Source: Rhizobiaceae bacterium
GTDB taxonomy: Bacteria; Pseudomonadota; Alphaproteobacteria; Rhizobiales; Rhizobiaceae
Assembly: GCA_026981655.1 (NCBI GenBank)
Contig: JALSIJ010000023.1
Span: forward strand, 1 to 32,148
DNA length: 32,148 nt
Direction of reading: 5' to 3'
Part shown: positions 17,917-25,528 of the stretch, piece by piece
Numbering within the stretch: the stretch's first letter is position 1
Layout: every line of letters begins with the position of its first letter
Program-made: the position numbers and the translations under genes
Notes under the pieces: model-generated
What the model was told of the DNA's origin: nothing
Database searches by the model: none
What the model saw: only the letters and a program-made list of their open reading frames with translations

Positions 17917-18727
17917 GGCCATCTCCCCCATGATGATGATGCCCGTCGTCCGGATGGCAATGATCGGTCACCGACCCATCCTTGTGGCGAACCCGACCAT
18001 CGGGCAAATGTGTATGGTCGTGCTGGTGCTCGTATAGTGCCAGCATGGAAGTTGCCCGTTCACCAAACAGGGCACGATACTCGGCACTTTCAGCCACGTT
18101 TTTTGGCGTACCGCGACAACACACGTGGCCATTAAGGCAAATCACACTATCGGTTGCCGCCATAACCACATGAAGGTCATGAGAGATCATGATAATCCCG
18201 CAATCGAACTGATCCCGGATTTTGACAATCAATTCGTAAAGCGCGATTTCACCGTTAAAATCCACACCCTGCACCGGCTCATCCAGCACCAACAATTCCG
18301 GTTTTCGGGCAATTGCGCGGGCCAGCAAAACCCGTTGAAACTCACCGCCCGAAAGGGTTTGGATTTGGGATTTAGCCAGATGCGCAACGCCGGTCATCTG
18401 CAAGGCCAGATCAAGCTCTGGCGGTTTTAAGGAAATTGTCAAAGACATAAACCGCTCAACACTTAGAGGCAGGGATTGGTCGATCGCAAGCTTTTGCGGC
18501 ACATAGGCTATGCGTAAATTTTCCCGCCGAAAAACCAGCCCTTCATCGGGCCTTAAAATTCCAAGCGCCAGTTTTGCGCTGGTGGATTTGCCCGAGCCAT
18601 TCGGCCCGACAAGAGTGACGATCTCACCCTTTTTCACGGAAAAAGAAACCCCGCGTACAAGCCATTTTCCCTCACGGTAAATGCCTGCATTTTCAAGTTC
18701 AACCAAACTGGAAGGGTCATTTTGCAT
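17909..18727 (-). CDS. znuC: Zinc ABC transporter ATPase ZnuC with His-rich tail
   Basis: ATPase of the zinc importer, 272 residues. Walker A GPNGSGKST, Q-loop YVPQKLAIDQSLPL, signature LSGGEFQRVLLARAI, Walker B LLVLDEPVQGVD and switch His in ISHDLHVV are all intact. After the ATPase core the C-terminus is very rich in His (HQHDHTHLPDGRVRH, then HCHPDDGHHHHGGDGH), suggesting zinc binding or sensing on the cytoplasmic side. The start is the ATG at 18727 (MQNDPSSLVELENAG); a frame extended to 18802 would cross the operator region and is not conserved-looking. Confidence 0.94.
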   Translation of the reverse strand: MQNDPSSLVELENAGIYREGKWLVRGVSFSVKKGEIVTLVGPNGSGKSTSAKLALGILRPDEGLVFRRENLRIAYVPQKLAIDQSLPLSVERFMSLTISLKPPELDLALQMTGVAHLAKSQIQTLSGGEFQRVLLARAIARKPELLVLDEPVQGVDFNGEIALYELIVKIRDQFDCGIIMISHDLHVVMAATDSVICLNGHVCCRGTPKNVAESAEYRALFGERATSMLALYEHQHDHTHLPDGRVRHKDGSVTDHCHPDDGHHHHGGDGHA

Positions 18728-18785
18728 GTGGTATATCCCGATGAAATACGAAAATGAATTTGTACTTGAAACCCATATAGCAAGC

Positions 18786-18798
18786 GTTATATTGTAAC
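18786..18798. promoter_or_regulatory. Candidate Zur box 1 (imperfect)
   Basis: GTTATATTGTAAC, a 13-bp dyad with one mismatch, lies 58 bp before znuC. Alphaproteobacterial Zur sites are AT-rich dyads of the GTTATA-N-TATAAC kind, so this fits as the weaker of two sites in the znuA/znuC divergent region. Confidence 0.7.
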
Positions 18799-18806
18799 AC
18801 AATAAC

Positions 18807-18821
18807 CGTTATAATATAACG
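18807..18821. promoter_or_regulatory. Candidate Zur box 2 (perfect)
   Basis: CGTTATAATATAACG is a perfect palindrome about a single central base, 32 bp before znuA. It matches the known alphaproteobacterial Zur consensus. Its place between the divergent znuA and znuCB-zur genes means one repressor could control both directions and its own gene. Confidence 0.85.
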
Positions 18822-18853
18822 CACTTAACTTTCTCTTTGTCATCGGAAACAAT

Positions 18854-19759
18854 TTGTTAAATATCAGAATTCTTCTACCATTGTTTCTAATGCTAACTGT
18901 CGGCCTAGCTCAAGCCGCAGAGCTTAAAGTTGTGGCCTCAATCAAACCGGTTCACGCGCTGGCCGCAGCTATTATGAAAGATGTTGGTAAACCCGATTTG
19001 ATAATTGATGGGCCCGGCACACCACATAGTTATGCGCTGAAACCGTCAAAAGCCCGCCTGCTCGCCAAAGCTGACCTGATATTCTGGATCGGGCCAGCGC
19101 TTGAAACATTTTTGCAAAAGCCGGTTCAAACCATCGGGGTAAAAGCCCAATCCATTGAACTTGCGAGTGTGGATGGTCTGGTAAGGCGCAATATTCGCCA
19201 GATTGATAATATCAAGGCCACAAGCACCGATAGCCAGATAGACCCGCATATCTGGCTTGATCCGCAAAATGCCAGAGTGATGGCGCTAAATATCGCAAAA
19301 GCCTTGATCAATAAAGACCCGGAAAACGCCGATAAATATCAGGCCAATCTGCAAAACCTGCTTGCAAAACTGGGTGCTTTGACCCGCGAAGTGCTGGCGC
19401 GCCTTACGCCGGTAAAAAACCAGCCCTTCATAACCTATCATGATGGCTATCAATATTTTGAAGCTCGTTTTGACTTAAAATCTAGCGGTGTGCTGATTGT
19501 GGACCCGGAAATCAAGCCGGGTGCCAGACATATTCAGGAAATCAACAACAAGCTAAAACAATCCGGCAAAATATGCCTGTTTTCCGAACCGCAATTTTCT
19601 CAAAAAACCCTTGAGACGATTGCAGAAAACAGCCAGGCCAAAATCGCGCTTCTGGACCCCTTGGGAAGCAATATTGCCCCCGGTCCTGGGCATTACTTAT
19701 TGCTGATTAAAGCTATGGCAACGGCTTTTGCCGACTGTCTTTCATCATTGGATGAATAA
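18854..19759 (+). CDS. znuA: Zinc ABC transporter substrate-binding protein ZnuA
   Basis: Periplasmic zinc receptor of the cluster 9 family, 301 residues. A clear signal peptide ends around GLAQA/AELKVV. Metal ligands expected for ZnuA are visible: His in GPGTPHSYALKPS, His in DPHIWLDPQNA, His in ITYHDGYQYFE, and an acidic residue near LLDPLGSNIAPG. The His/Asp-rich loop that many ZnuA proteins carry between the first two ligands is absent (the segment reads NIKATSTDSQI). The only start giving a full signal peptide is the TTG at 18854; the later ATG at 18890 would destroy it. Transcribed divergently from znuC across the Zur boxes. Confidence 0.92.
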   Translation: MLNIRILLPLFLMLTVGLAQAAELKVVASIKPVHALAAAIMKDVGKPDLIIDGPGTPHSYALKPSKARLLAKADLIFWIGPALETFLQKPVQTIGVKAQSIELASVDGLVRRNIRQIDNIKATSTDSQIDPHIWLDPQNARVMALNIAKALINKDPENADKYQANLQNLLAKLGALTREVLARLTPVKNQPFITYHDGYQYFEARFDLKSSGVLIVDPEIKPGARHIQEINNKLKQSGKICLFSEPQFSQKTLETIAENSQAKIALLDPLGSNIAPGPGHYLLLIKAMATAFADCLSSLDE

Positions 19760-19766
19760 AACTTAC

Positions 19767-20930
19767 TCATTTACCCTGTGATTTTTTCAACATGATTGAG
19801 GCGCGCGCATAACCACCGGACGCCCCGTCAACAAAGTGCATATGATCATTGGTGGCCGTCGATGGCACAATACAGGTCATCATCGCCTCTTTTTGACGGT
19901 AGGTGCCATAATACAGAACCCCGTCCAGCCTGGCCTTTTCCAACAATTCTTCGATCTGTAATGCCATCGGCTCATCGCAATCAAGGGTGAGTTTTAAACC
20001 ATCATCAAATTTACGAAAATCCGTATTGCTTGAAACCTCCGCCCGATATTCTGAAGGATTTATCTCGCTGGTGGAGGTGTTGGTGAGAAAAAACAACCAG
20101 GCAATAAAAACTCGAACCCGCAATTCAATCAACCGCCGCCAATAGGGCTGTTTTCCACGGCTGGCATGGGCTTCCTGGGTAACGCCCTTGGGTTGCCAGG
20201 AGGTTGTTGGCCCCTCAACCGGCACCGGGTGACCATCCCTTTCAAGATGATGAACCAATTCCAGCAATTCATGCACCACTTCGCGAAACGCGCCGGAGGC
20301 CGCGCCAGAATTGGGCGAAACCAGAACAGAGAGAACCATGCCGCGTTTGGGTTTTAGCGGTGTCCAGCGACAGGAAAGACCGGAAAGATCGGGTTGAATG
20401 CCTTCTGCTGCCATTTCCAGCTGAAATTCACCCTCTTTCATTTTGTTCTCAGCCCAGACAACGCCCCCGCCGCGAAACATGGCATAGTCCACCCCATCGG
20501 AAACCTGAAACCGTGCCACGGCAACGTCCAGCCCGGCCGCCCTAATTTCACGCACCGGCACAAGTGCCACCCGCAAAATCATGTTAAACTCTTCAAATGC
20601 CCATCTTTTGACCGCCATCAGTGCGTCTTTGCTGGCCTCACGCCGCGCTGGCCAAATGGCAAATGCAGCACCATCGCCGCCAAAAACATAAGGAAATTGC
20701 ATTTTGCCCGGAATATTAAACTGGGCTGCAATAATGCTGGCACCAATGGTGTTGATTGTCTTGTAAAGGCCCGCCTCAATGGCACCGGTTGAATCGACCA
20801 CATCAGCCACCCCGACAATCCAGTCATCCGGCAGGGAATGATACAGATCCAGCTCTGTTACCCGGGTGAAATCCGAAAACGGCTGAATTTGGTTGTAAAA
20901 CAAATCTTTGGGCAGATTGATCATCACCAT
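19767..20930 (-). CDS. DUF3095 family protein (nucleotidyl-cyclase-like fold)
   Basis: Recognised as DUF3095 from YHSLPDDWIVGVADVVDST, GLYKTINTIGASIIAAQFN and FPYVFGGDGAAFAIWP. The first and third blocks look like the two metal-binding strands of class III cyclases (aD-x-x-x-ST and GGDGa), and I understand the family is grouped with nucleotidyl cyclases; activity is not shown. About 387 residues. The start is uncertain: ATGs at 20930 and 20924 sit just before the conserved LFYNQIQPFSDF, while a TTG at 20984 (after AAGG) would add 18 residues. The gene converges on znuA, with stops 7 bp apart, and diverges from the ABC-like gene at 21096, next to three more cyclic-nucleotide-related genes. Confidence 0.82.
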   Translation of the reverse strand: MVMINLPKDLFYNQIQPFSDFTRVTELDLYHSLPDDWIVGVADVVDSTGAIEAGLYKTINTIGASIIAAQFNIPGKMQFPYVFGGDGAAFAIWPARREASKDALMAVKRWAFEEFNMILRVALVPVREIRAAGLDVAVARFQVSDGVDYAMFRGGGVVWAENKMKEGEFQLEMAAEGIQPDLSGLSCRWTPLKPKRGMVLSVLVSPNSGAASGAFREVVHELLELVHHLERDGHPVPVEGPTTSWQPKGVTQEAHASRGKQPYWRRLIELRVRVFIAWLFFLTNTSTSEINPSEYRAEVSSNTDFRKFDDGLKLTLDCDEPMALQIEELLEKARLDGVLYYGTYRQKEAMMTCIVPSTATNDHMHFVDGASGGYARASIMLKKSQGK

Positions 20931-21008
20931 ATGATAGAGGGTTTTTAAACCGCATCCAGACAAATTTGCAAAATTTATCTTCAATCACATTGACCTTTTT
21001 GTCATTTA

Positions 21009-21024
21009 GTCGTCGTATAACGAC
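21009..21024. promoter_or_regulatory. Small dyad in the DUF3095 / ABC-like divergent region
   Basis: GTCGT, six bases, ACGAC (16 bp) sits roughly midway between the two divergent starts. It contains TATAAC (21016-21021), a possible -10, with TTGACC at 20990-20995, but the 20-bp spacing is too long for a standard promoter. Low-confidence operator candidate. Confidence 0.3.
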
Positions 21025-21095
21025 CTGAGACCAATGCAACCCGAAAGTAAATTTGGGATTTGCAAATTATAAAAAGTAACAAACGGACGGTTTGC

Positions 21096-23867
21096 GTGAG
21101 CGACAAAGACGACTTTTATCTCCAAAACCAACCGTTGGAAAAAAACCTTCTCAAATATGTCTGGTATCACACACGGCGCGAACAATTATGGGTGCTGTTT
21201 ATCATCATCATATCCATGCCGACGCTGTTTCTGGTGCTGGATTTACCAAAAAACATCATCAACAAGCCGGTTCAAGGGGTCGGCTTTGAGGATGCAACTG
21301 CAACTGCAACATTCCTGAATTTCTCAATGGATCTTCCCCAATGGCTATTTGGTGGCGGTTCATTTGTAATATTTGAAGGCTTCTCACTGGAGCGGCTACC
21401 TTATTTGCTGGCCCTGAGTTTTTCGTTTCTTGCATTGGTCTGTGTCAACGGTTTATTCAAATTCTATATCAACACGTATAAAGGACGGCTTGGCGAGCGC
21501 ATGTTGCGCCGCTTGCGCTTTGAACTTGTCGACCGCGTATTGCGGTTTCCTTCCAACCATTTTCGCCGGGTAAAGGCCTCGGAAATCGCCAGCATGGTGA
21601 AAGACGAGGTTGAACCTTTCGGCGAATTTATTGGTGACGCTTTCGTCAAGCCGGTATTTCTTGGTGGTCAGGCGCTCATCGCATTTGTATTCATTCTGCT
21701 ACAAAACGTCTGGCTCGGGCTGTTGGCTGTAGGCATCATTTTCTTCCAGATGATCCTTATTCCGATCTTGAGAAAACGGGTGCTGGAACTCGGTCGCATG
21801 CGCCAACTGACCGCAAGGCAGCTCTCCGGGCGTATTGGTGAAGTTGTCGATGGCATTACAGCCGTTCACGTCAATGATACATCCAACTATGAACGGGCCG
21901 AGATTTCCAGCCGTCTGGGCCGGATATTCGATATTCGCTATGAACTTTACCAGCGAAAGTTCTTTGTAAAATTCATCAATAATTTTCTGGCCCAGCTAAC
22001 ACCGTTTCTATTCTATGTAATCGGCGGTTTTTTTGCCATTCGTGGCACGCTCGATATTGGCCAGCTGGTGGCGGTAATTGCCGCCTATAAGGAGCTTCCA
22101 TCACCCATCAACGGCCTGATTGCCTGGGACCAGAAACGCGTCGACATCAATATCAAATATGCGCAGATTGTTGAGCAATTCAACACTGATGAAGCATTGG
22201 ATGCCCACCTGCAGGAGCCAACGGCCGAGGAAATACCACCGCTGAAAGGCAATGTTGTTGTTTCAAACCTTGTCGTCAACGACGATTCAGGCTCCACCTT
22301 GCTGGAAGATATTGATACAAACTTTGCCATTAATGACATTATCGCAATTGTTGGTCCCCTAAACAGCGGCACTGATGCGATGGTTGCTACACTTGCCCGC
22401 CTGCAAAACCCTTCGTCTGGCCGTATTTTGATCAACCGTAGTTCAATTATTGATCTAAGCGAGGCGGTAACCGGCAGAAGGTTTTCCTATGTTGGCGGAG
22501 ATTCCTACCTGCCGCAGGAAACCATCGAGAATACCCTGCTCTATGTGTTGAAACACGCACCACTTATTGAGCGCGAACTTGACGAGGCCGAGAAAATCGA
22601 AAAAGTTCGAAGGATCGCCGAAGCAAAAGCATCGGGAAACACCCCACTTGATGTGTACGATGACTGGGTGGATTATAAAGCCGCAGGCGCCACCGGACCC
22701 GATGACATCCATGATCAGATAAAGCGAGTATTGAAAATCGTCGAATTGGACAGTGCAGTTTTTGATCTCTCACTCAGGCAAACCCTCGATCCAAAAAATA
22801 ATGATGCGCTTTGTTCCAAAATTCTGGAAGCCAGAGCCCGGTTCAGAGACCGGCTGAAACAGGAAGACCTTGCCAAATATGTCGAATTGTTCGATGGAAA
22901 ACTCTATAATTCCCAAGCGACAATTGGCGAGAACCTGTTATTTGGCACTTCTTCGGATGGCATATTTTCGACCGAAAAGCTTGCCTCAAACCCACATATC
23001 CGAAAAGTGCTGGAAGACAGCGGATTGGATAAAATCCTCTATGAAATGGGCGTTGAGCTTGCCAGCACCGCCATAGAACTGTTCGCCGACCTTTCCGCTG
23101 ACAATCCATTCTTTGAACAATTGAACTTCATGGCGCCGGAGGAAATTGATGACTATCAGCCAATAATTACCCGCGTCAACGGGTTGGAATTTGATGACGT
23201 TAAAGAAGAAGACAAAGAGATGTTGCTGCGGCTGCCGTTCAATTATATTGAGCCCCGCAATCGTTTGGGGCTATTGAGCGAAGAAAACAAAAAAAGTATT
23301 TTGACCGCCCGCCAGCAGTTCCAGCAGGAATTACCTGAACACCTGAAAGATGCCATCAGCTTTTACCGAAAAGACACCTATAATACGATGGCAACCATCC
23401 AGGATAATATCTTGCTTGGCCGCGTTGCCTACGGATATTCAGAGGCCGCCGACAAGGTGCAGCAGGAAATCTTGCAGCTGGTGCATGAAATGAATTTGCA
23501 AGAGGATATGTTTAAAGTTGGGCTGAAGTTCAACATAGGCACGGCCGGAAAACGGCTTTCAGAGGTTCAACGACAAAAACTTGCCTTTGCCCGGGTATTG
23601 CTCAAGCGCAGTGATATGCTGATTGTTAACCGGGCATTGAACGCAATGGATTCGCGAACCCAGGAGCGCATAATCGATCGGGTCGTACAACTTGCACGCG
23701 GCAATGGCGACGACAAACCATTCGGCCTTTTATGGGTTCTCATGGCACCGTCCTACGCAAAAATGTTTGATCGGGTACTGGTATTTGATCAGGGCAAACT
23801 TATTGAAGATGGAACACCGGAAGCCCTGGCAAAAAATGAAGGTGTTTACGCATCACTGCTTGTTTGA
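21096..23867 (+). CDS. ABC-exporter-like protein with degenerate, expanded nucleotide-binding domain
   Basis: 923 residues from a GTG at 21096 (GGACGG upstream); a TTG at 21060 would add 12. The N-terminal half is a type-1 exporter membrane domain with about six helices (for example WVLFIIIISMPTLFLVL and PFLFYVIGGFFAIRG). The C-terminal half follows ABC ATPase order but lacks every catalytic residue: Walker A reads GPLNSGTD (420-427, no Lys), signature LSEVQRQKL (821-829), Walker B MLIVNRALNAMD (Asp to Asn845, Glu to Arg846), H-loop VLMAPS (His to Ala884). About 290 extra residues lie between Walker A and signature, with three Q-loop-like repeats near 475, 608 and 766. The frame is continuous with no stops, so this is a maintained protein, not debris. 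Probably a non-hydrolysing membrane scaffold or sensor; function unknown. Confidence 0.85.
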   Translation: MSDKDDFYLQNQPLEKNLLKYVWYHTRREQLWVLFIIIISMPTLFLVLDLPKNIINKPVQGVGFEDATATATFLNFSMDLPQWLFGGGSFVIFEGFSLERLPYLLALSFSFLALVCVNGLFKFYINTYKGRLGERMLRRLRFELVDRVLRFPSNHFRRVKASEIASMVKDEVEPFGEFIGDAFVKPVFLGGQALIAFVFILLQNVWLGLLAVGIIFFQMILIPILRKRVLELGRMRQLTARQLSGRIGEVVDGITAVHVNDTSNYERAEISSRLGRIFDIRYELYQRKFFVKFINNFLAQLTPFLFYVIGGFFAIRGTLDIGQLVAVIAAYKELPSPINGLIAWDQKRVDINIKYAQIVEQFNTDEALDAHLQEPTAEEIPPLKGNVVVSNLVVNDDSGSTLLEDIDTNFAINDIIAIVGPLNSGTDAMVATLARLQNPSSGRILINRSSIIDLSEAVTGRRFSYVGGDSYLPQETIENTLLYVLKHAPLIERELDEAEKIEKVRRIAEAKASGNTPLDVYDDWVDYKAAGATGPDDIHDQIKRVLKIVELDSAVFDLSLRQTLDPKNNDALCSKILEARARFRDRLKQEDLAKYVELFDGKLYNSQATIGENLLFGTSSDGIFSTEKLASNPHIRKVLEDSGLDKILYEMGVELASTAIELFADLSADNPFFEQLNFMAPEEIDDYQPIITRVNGLEFDDVKEEDKEMLLRLPFNYIEPRNRLGLLSEENKKSILTARQQFQQELPEHLKDAISFYRKDTYNTMATIQDNILLGRVAYGYSEAADKVQQEILQLVHEMNLQEDMFKVGLKFNIGTAGKRLSEVQRQKLAFARVLLKRSDMLIVNRALNAMDSRTQERIIDRVVQLARGNGDDKPFGLLWVLMAPSYAKMFDRVLVFDQGKLIEDGTPEALAKNEGVYASLLV

Positions 23868-23945
23868 ATATAGTATTCACCCAATGGGCAAAATAACATG
23901 AATTAGAAACAATTTCGGGGTACTTGAAAGGTACGGGAGGATAAA

Positions 23946-24413
23946 ATGAGCAAACTGAAAGATGAAGTGGATCTCTTGCAATCGATTCCGATGTTTTCGA
24001 ACGTACCACCAAATAAACTGAAACTGTTGGCTTTTGCCTCAGATAGGATGACCTTTGAAACCGGGCAAAACCTGTTTCTTCAAGGTGATACGGCCGATGC
24101 CGCCTATGTAATAATTGAAGGCACTGCCGATGTGCTGGTCAGCACTGAAGAGGGCGAAGCCTCAGTTGCAAAACTGGAACGCAACGCTTTTGTTGGCGAT
24201 ATGGCAATTTTCAGCGATATACCGCGTACCGCGACCGTAAGAGCACTTGAACACCTGGAAGTCTTACGGATAAAGAAAGAGCACATGATGGAAATGGTAC
24301 TGGATACACCATCCCTAACGCTCGCTGTGCTGGGAACTCTGGTGGATCGACTCACAAAAACCACCAAGGATTTATCCGAAGCCCGACTTGAATTGAAAAA
24401 ACTTTCAGCTTAG
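23946..24413 (+). CDS. Stand-alone cyclic-nucleotide-binding domain protein
   Basis: 155 residues made of one cNMP-binding domain and a short C-terminal helix, with no DNA-binding helix-turn-helix, so not a CRP-type regulator. The start of the fold is LLQSIPMFSNVPPNKLKLLA. The phosphate-binding cassette is FVGDMAIFSDIPRTATVRA (82-100): it keeps the Arg94 that contacts the cyclic phosphate and the TAT that follows, but has Asp85 where Glu is usual. The end (TKTTKDLSEARLELKKL) looks like a short coiled coil. A strong GGGAGGA site precedes the ATG. It sits 78 bp after the degenerate ABC gene and upstream of two cyclases, so cAMP is the likely ligand. Confidence 0.9.
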   Translation: MSKLKDEVDLLQSIPMFSNVPPNKLKLLAFASDRMTFETGQNLFLQGDTADAAYVIIEGTADVLVSTEEGEASVAKLERNAFVGDMAIFSDIPRTATVRALEHLEVLRIKKEHMMEMVLDTPSLTLAVLGTLVDRLTKTTKDLSEARLELKKLSA

Positions 24414-24498
24414 GCAGGAAGCTGCGGCTGTAAAATTAGTAAAGAAACACAACTGAATGAATATAGCATCATTTCAAAACCAGAACCGGAAATCGTAA

Positions 24499-25329
24499 AT
24501 GGGTAACCGGAAATTTTCTATCCACTTCTGGGGTACGCGTGGTGCTGTGTCTTCGCCCACCCGCCAGTCGGTCAAATATGGCGGTAATACCTCCTGTGTT
24601 GAAGTTCAATGCGGTGAGCGTACACTAATTCTGGATGCCGGTACTGGCTTCAGACTTTTGGGCCTGGATTTGCAGGAAAGAAAGATCACAGATCTCGATT
24701 TGTTTTTTACTCATTTTCATTATGATCATATTTGCGGGTTACCGTTTTTTGCACCTCTCTACAATCCAGAGTGTAAAATGCGGATTTGGTCCGGTCACCT
24801 TGACCGCGATAATGCAACGCGTGAGTCCATTAAAGACTATATGGTGCACCCGTTTTTTCCAGTTGGGCCTGAAGTATTCAAGGCCAAAATTGAGCATAAA
24901 GATTTTTCCGCCGGTGACGACCTTGCACCCGGCGATAATATTGAAATTAAAACCTGCACATTAAACCATCCCGGTGGCGCAACCGGGTATCGAATTAATT
25001 TCGATGGCCGTTCATTTTGTTATATCACTGACACCGAGCATAGTTCGGATGGTTTGGATGAAGCCATCCTGCAGCTGATTGAGGGGGCAGACATGATGGT
25101 CTACGATGCCACCTATTCAGATTCAGAATACCCCAATTTTATTGATTTTGGCCATTCAACCTGGGAACAGGGTATTCGCTTGTGCAAAGCTGCCAATGTG
25201 GACAAATTCGGCCTGTTTCACCATCGCCCAAGCAGAACCGACGAAAAACTCGATTCAATTGTGCAAGAAGCAAAATTGGTATTTCCGGGCAGTTTTGCCA
25301 CCCGGGACGGGTTAAAAATCGAACTTTGA
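24499..25329 (+). CDS. MBL-fold metallo-hydrolase
   Basis: Metallo-beta-lactamase-fold protein, 276 residues, of the PhnP/COG1235-like group. It opens with IHFWGTRGAVSSPTRQSVKY and GGNTSCVEV. Metal ligands: HFHYDH (72-77), His in LNHPGG, Asp in ITDTEHSSD, and a late FHHRPSRTD. All needed for a two-metal site appear present. This group includes cyclic-nucleotide phosphodiesterases, RNase Z-like nucleases and others, so a phosphodiesterase acting on the cluster's cyclic nucleotide is attractive but unproven. Same strand as the cNMP-binding gene, 85 bp downstream. Confidence 0.87.
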   Translation: MGNRKFSIHFWGTRGAVSSPTRQSVKYGGNTSCVEVQCGERTLILDAGTGFRLLGLDLQERKITDLDLFFTHFHYDHICGLPFFAPLYNPECKMRIWSGHLDRDNATRESIKDYMVHPFFPVGPEVFKAKIEHKDFSAGDDLAPGDNIEIKTCTLNHPGGATGYRINFDGRSFCYITDTEHSSDGLDEAILQLIEGADMMVYDATYSDSEYPNFIDFGHSTWEQGIRLCKAANVDKFGLFHHRPSRTDEKLDSIVQEAKLVFPGSFATRDGLKIEL

Positions 25330-25357
25330 ACACTGCCTGTGCTGAATAAAAAATTTC

Positions 25358-25395
25358 GTGAACAAGTGTGAATATTCAATACTTGTTTGCTTCAC
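25358..25395. promoter_or_regulatory. Interrupted inverted repeat upstream of the membrane cyclase
   Basis: GTGAACAAGT at 25358-25367 is mirrored by ACTTGTT (25381-25387) and TTCAC (25391-25395), with TGC intervening on one side. The inner arms AACAAGT/ACTTGTT are perfect over 7 bp with a 13-bp centre. The 199-bp gap between the MBL gene and the cyclase has no ORF and is the largest in the cluster, so it may hold an internal promoter. Confidence 0.4.
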
Positions 25396-25528
25396 ATTGA
25401 ATCGCCATTTGCGACCCAAGGGCGAAATTAATTCAATTGCTGGTTTTACTGCCTATTTCCTCAAAACTGCGTACAAAGAAATTTACATCTGACTTTACTG
25501 ACCACAAACAGGGTTTAAATTCCGCGAC

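Noticed and set aside
18728-18802. N-terminal extension of ZnuC
   Set aside because: It would run across the first Zur box and adds a non-conserved hydrophobic stretch; the ATPase begins normally from 18727.
21096-23867. Reading the ABC-like gene as a frameshifted or decaying pseudogene
   Set aside because: The frame is open for 923 codons, membrane helices and the signature-region helix are well kept, and motif changes are residue substitutions, not frame damage.
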